NCBI GenBank assembly: GCA_019242135.1
Contig: JAFAWC010000033.1
Coordinates: 1 to 5,599, forward strand
Length of the DNA stretch: 5,599 nucleotides
Source: Mycobacteriaceae bacterium
GTDB lineage: Bacteria; Actinomycetota; Actinomycetes; Mycobacteriales; Mycobacteriaceae
Reading direction: 5' to 3'
Each line of letters begins with the position of its first letter. Positions within the stretch are counted from its first letter, which is position 1. Position numbers and translations under genes: made by a program. This document shows positions 1-5,130 of this stretch, piece after piece. Under the pieces are notes generated by a model, which ran no database searches, was not told where the DNA came from, and saw only the letters and a list, made by a program, of their open reading frames with translations.

Positions 1-1601
1 TGAGTGACGACACGCTCCGCCATCCGCTGCACTCGGGCCACCTGCTGGCCGGTGCCCTGAAACGCCACAAGGACAAGCCGCTGCTCTATCTCGGCGACAC
101 CACACTGACCGGTGGTCAGCTGGCCAACCGCGTTACCCAGTACATTCAGGCCTTCGAGGCGCTCGGCGCGGGTACCGGCGCGGCGGTGGGCCTGCTGTCG
201 TTGAACCGGCCCGAGGTGCTGATGATCGTCGGCGCCGGGCAAACCCAGGGCTATCGTCGCACGGCACTACACCCTCTCGGTTCGCTCGATGATCATGCCT
301 ACGTGCTGACCGACGCGGAAGTCACGTCGTTGATCATCGACCCGAACCCGATGTTCACCGAGCGGGCGCTGGGGCTGCTGGAGCGGGTGGATTCGCTCAA
401 ACAGATCCTCACGATCGGGCCGGTGCCCGACGCATTGGCCCACGTCGCCGTGGACCTCAACGCCGAGGCCGCCAAGTATCAGCCGCGTCCGCTGGTGGCT
501 GCAGAGCTGCCGCCCGATCAGATCGTCGGGCTGACATACACCGGCGGCACCACGGGCAAGCCCAAGGGCGTCATCATGACGGTGCAGACGACCTCCACGA
601 TGACCTCGATTCAGCTGTCGGAATGGGAGTGGCCACAGAACCCGCGCTTTTTGATGATTACTCCGCTCTCGCACGCGGGTGCCGCGTTCTTCATGCCGAC
701 CGTGGTGAAGGGCGGCGAGATGATCGTGCTGAGCAAGTTCGACCCGGCCGAGGTGTTGCGCGTCATCGAGGAACAGAAGATCACCGCCACCATGGTGGTG
801 CCTTCGATGCTGTATGCGCTTCTGGATCACCCGGATTCTCGGACCCGCGACCTGTCGTCGCTGGAGACCGTGTACTACGGCGCGTCAGCGATCAACCCGG
901 TGCGGCTGAAGGAGGCGATCGACCGGTTCGGGCCGATCTTCGCCCAGTACTACGGGCAGTCCGAGGCGCCGATGGTGATCACGTATCTGGCCAAGGGCGA
1001 GCACGACGAGAAGCGCCTGACGTCGTGCGGGCGCCCGACGCTGTTCGCCCGCACGGCGCTGTTGGGTGAGAACGGGCAGCCGGTGCCGCAAGGCGAGGTC
1101 GGTGAGATCTGCGTGAGCGGACCGCTGTTGTCGGGCGGGTACTGGAAGCTTCCTGACGAGACCGCGAAAACCTTTCACGACGGCTGGATGCACACCGGCG
1201 ACCTGGCCCGCGAAGACGAGGACGGCTTCTGGTTCATCGTCGACCGGGTCAAGGACATGATCGTCACCGGCGGCTTCAACGTGTACCCGCGCGAGGTCGA
1301 GGATGTCGTGGCCGAACACCAGGCGGTGGCGCAGGTGTGTGTGATCGGCACGCCGGACGAGAAATGGGGCGAGGCCGTGACCGCGGTGGTTGTCCTACGC
1401 GAGGACGCACCGCGCGACCAGGAGTCGATCACCCGGATGACGGTCGAGATCCAGGCCGCCGTCAAGGACCGCAAGGGGTCGGTCCAGTCGCCCAAGCAGG
1501 TGGTGGTCGTCGATGCGCTGCCGCTGACCGGGCTGGGCAAACCCGACAAGAAGGCGGTCCGCGCGAAATTCTGGGAGGGCGCCGGGCGCGCAGTGGGATA
1601 G
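1..1601 (+). CDS. fadD8: FadD8-type fatty-acyl-CoA synthetase (AMP-forming), lacking only the first base of its start codon
   Basis: ATP-dependent ligase of the ANL superfamily. It should activate a carboxylic acid, probably a fatty acid, to acyl-AMP and then acyl-CoA in the cytosol. The frame is open from base 3, and bases 1-2 (TG) followed by Ser-Asp-Asp fit an NTG start whose first base lies just outside, giving 533 residues; an internal GTG at 186 would cut off a conserved N-terminus. Visible motifs are the phosphate loop TYTGGTTGKPKGV (179-191), YYGQSE (317-322), HTGD (398-401), the hinge DRVKD (415-419) leading into GGFNVYPREVE, and the C-terminal catalytic lysine in LTGLGK (K514). All core motifs are intact. 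The sequence closely matches M. tuberculosis FadD8 as I remember it, which is annotated somewhat longer. The true substrate is not readable from sequence. The next gene starts 10 bases downstream. Confidence 0.93.
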   Translation, partial: SDDTLRHPLHSGHLLAGALKRHKDKPLLYLGDTTLTGGQLANRVTQYIQAFEALGAGTGAAVGLLSLNRPEVLMIVGAGQTQGYRRTALHPLGSLDDHAYVLTDAEVTSLIIDPNPMFTERALGLLERVDSLKQILTIGPVPDALAHVAVDLNAEAAKYQPRPLVAAELPPDQIVGLTYTGGTTGKPKGVIMTVQTTSTMTSIQLSEWEWPQNPRFLMITPLSHAGAAFFMPTVVKGGEMIVLSKFDPAEVLRVIEEQKITATMVVPSMLYALLDHPDSRTRDLSSLETVYYGASAINPVRLKEAIDRFGPIFAQYYGQSEAPMVITYLAKGEHDEKRLTSCGRPTLFARTALLGENGQPVPQGEVGEICVSGPLLSGGYWKLPDETAKTFHDGWMHTGDLAREDEDGFWFIVDRVKDMIVTGGFNVYPREVEDVVAEHQAVAQVCVIGTPDEKWGEAVTAVVVLREDAPRDQESITRMTVEIQAAVKDRKGSVQSPKQVVVVDALPLTGLGKPDKKAVRAKFWEGAGRAVG

Positions 1602-1612
1602 CGTCGCCGGTA
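1599..1612 (+). promoter_or_regulatory. Candidate -10 box for a leaderless transcript of the exported-protein gene
   Basis: TAGCGT at 1599-1604 fits the mycobacterial TANNNT -10 pattern and overlaps the fadD8 TAG stop. Seven bases separate it from the ATG at 1612, so transcription could begin on the A of the start codon. No good Shine-Dalgarno precedes this ATG, which fits a leaderless start. A six-base pattern with three fixed positions is common by chance, so this is tentative. The gene could also be read through from fadD8. Confidence 0.35.
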
Positions 1613-2268
1613 TGTCCCACAACGAGCGGATGGCGACGCGGCTGCTTCTCGGCGCGGCCCTCGCGGTGGCCCTGGTGCCCGCGGCACGGTCGGCCCCGGC
1701 GTCGGCCGACGTCTGCAGCCAGAATCGACCGCCGCTGGACGCCGCGAGCAAGGAGGTGGGCCACGGAGACATGCTGTGGATCAGCCACACCGGTGCGGTC
1801 GGCGTCACCGTGCCCGCGGGCACCGGCGTGGTGCAGGTCGCCGACGCCGGCCCGTTGCCGCTGCAGGCGCTGCTGATCGACGCGCAACAAAACGGCCAGC
1901 ATCAGCTGATCGTCAGCAACGGCCGCGGGGCCCATCTGTACCTGGTGTCCGGATGCGACATCACTCCGGCGGTCGACCAGCAGGGTGAGCCGTTCCTGTT
2001 CGATCTGGAAAACCTCCGCGGCACCGGGACGGGTGTCGGGTGTGCCGACCTGGGCGACGGCCGGCACCTGGTCGGGCTTCAGGCGGTCCTGGGCCCCACC
2101 GGCTGGACGGTGCACCGCACCCAGATCGACTTCGACGGCGCCACCGCCAAGCTCGGACGGTCCGACACCGTCGCCGCGCAGTCGGCGCAGGACCCCGCCG
2201 TGGCCGAGGCGCAGACGATCACCTGCGGCGACCAGACGATCAGCAAGGATGGGGTCCAACAGCCTTGA
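1612..2268 (+). CDS. Exported protein of unknown function with four cysteines and FG-GAP-like loops
   Basis: I do not recognise this 218-residue protein as a named family. The N-terminus is a Sec-type signal peptide: Arg10, hydrophobic core about 11-22, and a likely signal peptidase I site after ASA (30-32), leaving a mature protein of about 186 residues. No lipobox precedes the first cysteine. The mature part has four cysteines (C35, C115, C144, C205), enough for two disulfides outside the membrane. Two similar segments, D90-A-Q-Q-N-G-Q-H-Q-L-I-V and D146-L-G-D-G-R-H-L-V, are 56 residues apart and resemble the acidic loop plus strand of FG-GAP/VCBS beta-propeller repeats; with only two copies this is weak. 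Start choice: ATG 1612 lies seven bases after a TANNNT box; ATG 1630 (M7) is an alternative that keeps the signal peptide. The stop overlaps the menB start. In M. tuberculosis this slot holds vapBC3, as I recall. Confidence 0.85.
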   Translation: MSHNERMATRLLLGAALAVALVPAARSAPASADVCSQNRPPLDAASKEVGHGDMLWISHTGAVGVTVPAGTGVVQVADAGPLPLQALLIDAQQNGQHQLIVSNGRGAHLYLVSGCDITPAVDQQGEPFLFDLENLRGTGTGVGCADLGDGRHLVGLQAVLGPTGWTVHRTQIDFDGATAKLGRSDTVAAQSAQDPAVAEAQTITCGDQTISKDGVQQP

Positions 2269-3176
2269 GCGAGCAGCCTTTTGATCCGGCCCTCTGGCGA
2301 CCCGTCGAAAATTTCGACTTCACCGACATCACCTATCACCGCCATGTCGTCGACGGGTCCCTCCGGCCGACGGTTCGGGTGGCGTTCAACCGCCCGGAGG
2401 TGCGTAACGCGTTCCGCCCGCACACCGTCGACGAGCTCTACCAGGCGCTCGACCACGCGCGAATGTCACCCGATGTAGGCGTGGTGCTGCTGACCGGCAA
2501 CGGGCCCAGTCCCCGCGACGGAGGCTGGGCGTTCTGCTCCGGCGGCGACCAGCGCATCCGCGGGCGCACCGGCTATCAGTACGCGTCCGGGCCGACGGCG
2601 GACACGGTGGACCCCGCCCGCGCCGGGCGGCTGCACATCCTCGAAGTGCAGCGGCTGATCCGGTTCATGCCCAAGGTGGTGATCTGCCTGGTCACCGGGT
2701 GGGCCGCCGGCGGCGGCCACAGCCTGCACGCGGTGTGCGACCTCACCCTGGCCAGCCGCGAGCATGCGCGTTTCAAGCAGACCGACGCCGATGTCGGCAG
2801 CTTCGACGGCGGCTACGGCAGTGCGTATCTCGCCAAGCAGGTCGGGCAGAAGTTCGCCCGGGAGATCTTCTTTCTCGGCAGGCCCTACACCGCCGAGCAG
2901 ATGCATCGGATGGGCGCGGTCAACGAGGTGGTCGACCACGCCCAGCTGGAAACGGTCGGGCTGCAGTGGGCGGCGACGATCAACGGCAAATCGCCTCAGG
3001 CGCAACGGATGTTGAAGTACGCGTTCAATCTGCTCGACGATGGGCTGGTCGGTCAGCAGCTGTTCGCCGGGGAGGCGACCCGGCTGGCGTACATGACCGA
3101 TGAGGCCGTCGAGGGGCGCAACGCGTTTCTGGAAAAACGCGACCCGGACTGGAGCCCGTTTCCCCGTTACTTCTGA
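2265..3176 (+). CDS. menB: 1,4-dihydroxy-2-naphthoyl-CoA synthase (naphthoate synthase)
   Basis: Crotonase-fold enzyme that closes the ring of o-succinylbenzoyl-CoA to give DHNA-CoA in cytosolic menaquinone synthesis; it normally works as a hexamer. From the TTG at 2265 it has 303 residues against 314 in M. tuberculosis, a constant offset of 11. The oxyanion-hole segments CSGGDQ (91-96) and WAAGGGH (146-152) are present. So are the residues matching the known catalytic Asp185, Ser190, Asp192 and Tyr287 (here D174, S179, D181, Y276), so the enzyme should be active. The C-terminus SPFPRYF is conserved. The TTG start overlaps the previous stop in TTGA; AAGGATGGGG at 2245-2254 could serve as a loose ribosome-binding site, and translational coupling is likely. 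The reading frame stays open upstream to about 2040, but that part is out of frame with the exported-protein gene and does not resemble MenB. The exact start is less certain than the identity. Confidence 0.95.
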   Translation: MSEQPFDPALWRPVENFDFTDITYHRHVVDGSLRPTVRVAFNRPEVRNAFRPHTVDELYQALDHARMSPDVGVVLLTGNGPSPRDGGWAFCSGGDQRIRGRTGYQYASGPTADTVDPARAGRLHILEVQRLIRFMPKVVICLVTGWAAGGGHSLHAVCDLTLASREHARFKQTDADVGSFDGGYGSAYLAKQVGQKFAREIFFLGRPYTAEQMHRMGAVNEVVDHAQLETVGLQWAATINGKSPQAQRMLKYAFNLLDDGLVGQQLFAGEATRLAYMTDEAVEGRNAFLEKRDPDWSPFPRYF

Positions 3177-3188
3177 GACGCGCTACCC

Positions 3189-3215
3189 GGGTTCATAGAC
3201 TCGACGGGTGAACCC
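3189..3215. promoter_or_regulatory. Operator-like inverted repeat over the reductase promoter and start codon
   Basis: A perfect 7-base inverted repeat, GGGTTCA (3189-3195) and TGAACCC (3209-3215), is separated by 13 bases. The half-site centres are 20 bases apart, about two helical turns, as expected for a dimeric repressor on one face of DNA. The dyad brackets the -10 box (3196-3201) and the GTG (3208). If the mRNA is leaderless, the left arm is not transcribed, so an RNA hairpin is less likely than a DNA operator. The left arm also overlaps an 8-base palindrome, ACCCGGGT (3185-3192). The regulator is unknown. Confidence 0.5.
3196..3208 (+). promoter_or_regulatory. -10 box of a leaderless promoter for the reductase gene
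   Basis: TAGACT at 3196-3201 matches TANNNT, and exactly six bases separate it from the GTG at 3208, placing +1 on the start codon. There is no Shine-Dalgarno before this GTG. Leaderless RTG starts of this geometry are common in mycobacteria. No clear -35 element is visible. This supports GTG 3208 over the downstream ATG at 3244 as the start. Confidence 0.55.
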
Positions 3216-4095
3216 TTTACGACGGCTCCCCCGGTCTGTGGTCATGGCGAGCATGCGCCCGCCCATCTCGCAAAAGCTGCTTCTGTACCGGCCCACGGGA
3301 GAACACATCGACCTGACCGGCAAGCGTGTCGTGCTCACCGGCGCCTCGACGGGAATCGGCGCGGCAGCCGCCGAGCTGTTCGCGCGCGAGGGCGCCACCG
3401 TGGTGGTGGTCGCGCGCCGCCAGGACCTGCTCGACGCGGTGGTCCAGCGCGTCGCCGCGCAGGGCGGCTCGGCGTTGGCGCTGCCATGCAACCTGTCCGA
3501 CCTGGCTGCCGTCGACGCGTTGGTGAAAACGGTCGAAGACCGTCTGGGCGGGGTCGACGTGCTCGTCAACAACGCCGGCCGGTCCATCCGCAGGCCGCTG
3601 GCCGAGTCGCTGGACCGTTGGCATGACGTCGAACGGACGATCGCGCTGAACTACTACACGCCGCTGCGGCTGATCCGCGGCTTCGCCCCCGGCATGTTCG
3701 AGCGCGGGGACGGGCACATCATCAACGTCGCGACGTGGGGCGTGTTCAGTGAAGCCTCACCGTTGTTCGCGGTGTACAACGCATCGAAAGCCGCGCTGTC
3801 GACCGTCAGCCGGGTGATCGAGACCGAGTGGTCACCGCGCGGCGTGAAATCGACCACGCTCTACTACCCACTCGTGAAGACGCCCATGATCGCGCCGACG
3901 AAGGCGTTCGACGACCTGCCCGCGATGACCCCGCGCGAGGCCGCGGAGTGGATGATCACCGCCGCGCAGCGACGGCCGGTGCGCATCGCGCCCCGGATGT
4001 CGATATTCAGCCAGGCGATCGACCTGTTGAGCCCCGCCTTCTTCACCGAACTGATGAAACGGCAGAGCGTCACCTCCGATTCCGGCGCGCAGTAG
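3208..4095 (+). CDS. Short-chain dehydrogenase/reductase, Rv0547c-like
   Basis: NAD(P)(H)-dependent oxidoreductase with a classical Rossmann fold, 295 residues. The cofactor motif TGASTGIG is at 44-51. Arginines after the second strand (R70, R71) suggest NADPH. NNAG is at 121-124, structural Asn at N148, and the active-site YNASK gives Y190 and K194. The catalytic serine position is unusual: 13 residues before Tyr is W177, and T176 appears to take the role. The C-terminal part, YPLVKTPMIAPT followed by a proline-rich TPREAAEW stretch, resembles the bacterial fatty-acyl-CoA reductase (AcrM/FcrA) SDR domain, so a long-chain acyl or aldehyde substrate is a reasonable guess, not a proof. The basic, amphipathic first 28 residues could touch the membrane; no transmembrane helix is evident. 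GTG 3208 is chosen because of the leaderless promoter geometry; ATG 3244 is possible. menB ends 31 bases upstream and the VOC gene begins 10 bases downstream. Confidence 0.9.
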   Translation: MNPLRRLPRSVVMASMRPPISQKLLLYRPTGEHIDLTGKRVVLTGASTGIGAAAAELFAREGATVVVVARRQDLLDAVVQRVAAQGGSALALPCNLSDLAAVDALVKTVEDRLGGVDVLVNNAGRSIRRPLAESLDRWHDVERTIALNYYTPLRLIRGFAPGMFERGDGHIINVATWGVFSEASPLFAVYNASKAALSTVSRVIETEWSPRGVKSTTLYYPLVKTPMIAPTKAFDDLPAMTPREAAEWMITAAQRRPVRIAPRMSIFSQAIDLLSPAFFTELMKRQSVTSDSGAQ

Positions 4096-4096
4096 G
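4091..4096 (+). promoter_or_regulatory. Ribosome-binding site of the VOC-protein gene
   Basis: AGTAGG differs from AGGAGG by one base and lies nine bases before the ATG at 4106. It includes the TAG stop of the reductase gene, which suggests translation of the two genes is linked. It supports the ATG at 4106. Confidence 0.55.
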
Positions 4097-4105
4097 CACG
4101 CAGTC

Positions 4106-4504
4106 ATGGAGATCCTCGCCAGCCGGATGCTGATCCGTCCCGCCGACTATGAGCGCTCGCTGGCGTTCTACCGCGACGGCATCGGGTTGGCGATCTGGCG
4201 TGAATACGGTGTAGGCACGGTGTTTTTCGCCGGACAGTCACTGATCGAGCTGGCTGGCCACGGTGACCCTGACGCCGATGCCGGCGCGTTTCGGGGCGCG
4301 ATCTGGCTGCAGGTTCGCGACATCTACGACGCTCAGCGCGAGCTGTCGGCGCGCGGCGTGCCGATCGCCCGCGACGCCCGCCAGGAGCCGTGGGGGTTGC
4401 ACGAGATGCACGTCGTCGACCCCGACGGTGTCACGCTGATCTTCGTGCAGGTTCCTCCGGAGCATCCGTTGCGCCGCGACACCCGCGACCCCCGCGACAG
4501 CTAG
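4106..4504 (+). CDS. Small VOC (glyoxalase/bleomycin-resistance fold) protein, Rv0546c-like, probably not a glyoxalase I
   Basis: A single-domain protein of 132 residues with two beta-alpha-beta-beta-beta modules, the usual length for vicinal-oxygen-chelate proteins. Hallmarks are RPADYERSLAFYRD (11-24), the strand SLIEL ending at E48, WLQV (67-70), and the DPDG turn (105-108) followed by VTLIFVQ. By hand alignment with E. coli glyoxalase I, the four metal ligands His5, Glu56, His74 and Glu122 correspond to R7, E48, A65 and I112, so only one is kept. A classic metal-dependent glyoxalase activity is therefore unlikely, and the ligand or reaction is unknown. The C-terminus is a short repeat, RDTRDPRDS, encoded by tandem 9-base units. 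It follows the reductase by 10 bases with a good ribosome-binding site, so the two are probably co-translated. Its stop shares a CTAG with the opposing gene. Confidence 0.88.
   Translation: MEILASRMLIRPADYERSLAFYRDGIGLAIWREYGVGTVFFAGQSLIELAGHGDPDADAGAFRGAIWLQVRDIYDAQRELSARGVPIARDARQEPWGLHEMHVVDPDGVTLIFVQVPPEHPLRRDTRDPRDS
4474..4500 (+). repeat. Three tandem 9-base units CCGCGACNN at the 3' end of the VOC gene
   Basis: Units at 4474-4482, 4483-4491 and 4492-4500 share CCGCGAC and differ in the last two bases (AC, CC, AG). They keep the frame and encode three Arg-Asp-X steps (RDT, RDP, RDS), the last residues before the stop. The third unit forms the left arm of the hairpin at the gene end, and the first two could pair with the same right arm. 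This looks like local slippage in a non-essential tail. Confidence 0.8.
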
Positions 4505-4515
4505 GTCGCGGCGGG
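4489..4515. terminator. GC-rich hairpin at the convergent stop codons, possible bidirectional terminator
   Basis: CCGCGAC (4492-4498) pairs with GTCGCGG (4505-4511) around a six-base loop, AGCTAG. Three more G-C pairs (4489-4491 with 4513-4515) can form past a one-base bulge at 4512. The loop holds the CTAG that gives both genes their stop codons. There is no T-run on either side, so it is not a canonical intrinsic terminator; mycobacteria are reported to use hairpins without a U-tract, though how well these terminate is debated. The structure is the same for both transcripts. Confidence 0.45.
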
Positions 4516-4809
4516 CGCCAGTGGCCAGCCTACCGAAGCGAGTCTCGATGCAACCTGGTTCATCTGCTCGGGGTTGGGTTCGTGTTCGGTGACGTCGCGG
4601 ATCGCTTCGCGGATCTGCTCGTCGGTCACCGGGGTGTCGGAGTCACCGTTTTTGAGGATCGATAATGCGGCCTGCACGACCTCGTCCTCGCTGAGCGTGC
4701 GCTTCAGCAGCGCCAGCAGCGGAAAGTAATCTTTCTCCGGCACCCCCTGCGGGTAACCGGCGTTCAGCCAGTGCAGCACGCATTCGAAGAAGTTCTGACG
4801 CTCTTTCAC
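4501..4809 (-). CDS. DUF3349 family protein, Rv0543c-like
   Basis: A small soluble protein of 102 residues with no signal peptide or membrane segment. It closely resembles M. tuberculosis Rv0543c as I recall it: an N-terminal helix with aromatic residues (FFECVLHWL), the signature GVPEKDYFPLLALLKRTL, a DEVVQAA helix, and a C-terminal half with PVTDEQIREAI and a terminal VASRLASVGWPLAP. DUF3349 proteins are largely confined to mycobacteria and relatives; a structure from structural genomics is known to be helical, but no biochemical function is established. The start is GTG at 4809; no Shine-Dalgarno is visible, but the upstream gene stops only seven bases earlier, so translational coupling is likely. 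It is the last gene of the pitA-led block and ends in a stop that overlaps the stop of the opposing VOC gene. Confidence 0.9.
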   Translation of the reverse strand: MKERQNFFECVLHWLNAGYPQGVPEKDYFPLLALLKRTLSEDEVVQAALSILKNGDSDTPVTDEQIREAIRDVTEHEPNPEQMNQVASRLASVGWPLAPAAT

Positions 4810-4816
4810 TCGCAGC

Positions 4817-5101
4817 TCATTTCGTGTGGATGAAGGGGAATAGGTCGACCCCGAAGTGGTGGATGATCGTGGCTCGCGTGATCCAGGCGACGGCGGTCAC
4901 GATTACCCAGGCGACGAACAGGAAGAGCGCCACGCCAAGATATTTCAGGGCCGGGTTGGGCGCATGCGTTGTCCCGTCGGCGTCGACCCCGCCGGTTCCG
5001 TTGGAATAGGCCAACAGCCCGACCGCGAATAGCGCGGGGAGACCCGCACCCAGTAGCAGCCCGACCACCAGCACTCGCAGGAGGCTTTCCAGATAACCCA
5101 T
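4817..5101 (-). CDS. Two-helix membrane protein, Rv0544c-like
   Basis: A 94-residue integral membrane protein of unknown function. Hydrophobic helix 1 covers about residues 7-32 and helix 2 about 52-75. A polar loop rich in Gly, Asp and Thr (SNGTGGVDADGTTHAPNP) links them, and a short C-terminal tail follows with RATIIHH and ending FIHTK. The ATG at 5101 is preceded seven bases away by a strong purine-rich ribosome-binding site, which fixes the start. The same frame is open much further upstream, but there it overlaps pitA and its translation is arginine-rich shadow. The gene lies 29 bases after pitA and seven before the DUF3349 gene, and this trio is also found together in M. tuberculosis, as I recall. 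A role linked to PitA in the membrane is possible but only an inference from position. Confidence 0.85.
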   Translation of the reverse strand: MGYLESLLRVLVVGLLLGAGLPALFAVGLLAYSNGTGGVDADGTTHAPNPALKYLGVALFLFVAWVIVTAVAWITRATIIHHFGVDLFPFIHTK

Positions 5102-5108
5102 CAGGCAG

Positions 5109-5119
5109 TCCCTTTCTCC
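5109..5119 (-). promoter_or_regulatory. Ribosome-binding site of the Rv0544c-like gene
   Basis: On the minus strand the sequence reads GGAGAAAGGGA, ending seven bases before the ATG at 5101. It sits in the 29-base gap after the pitA stop. It is the strongest Shine-Dalgarno-like site in the window and decides the start of the membrane-protein gene. Confidence 0.65.
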
Positions 5120-5130
5120 GCAGCCGGCGT

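Noticed and set aside
267..830. A 187-codon minus-strand frame opposite fadD8
   Set aside because: It is rich in His, Arg and Gln with no domain, and lies fully opposite strongly conserved FadD8 sequence.
186..1601. GTG at 186 as the fadD8 start
   Set aside because: The frame is open to base 3 and encodes conserved FadD8 N-terminal sequence; the true start straddles the window edge.
1702..1716. Lipoprotein attachment at C35 of the exported protein
   Set aside because: The residues before the cysteine are Ala-Asp-Val, which do not fit a lipobox; a signal peptidase I site after ASA fits better.
1462..2259. A 265-codon open frame on the minus strand, opposite the fadD8 end and the exported-protein gene
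   Set aside because: Its composition is the Arg/Gly/Ala/Asp-rich pattern of a shadow in GC-rich DNA. The plus-strand frame has better third-position GC, a signal peptide and patterned cysteines.
2040..2264. Upstream extension of the menB frame
   Set aside because: Arg/Pro-rich sequence in a different frame from the exported-protein gene and unlike any MenB N-terminus; MenB similarity begins at the TTG.
3189..3215. tRNA T-arm, suggested by GGGTTCA
   Set aside because: No acceptor or anticodon stems surround it, and the right arm lies inside the reductase coding sequence.
4474..4500. CRISPR-like or mobile-element repeat
   Set aside because: The units are nine bases, directly adjacent with no spacers and in-frame within a gene; local duplication explains them.
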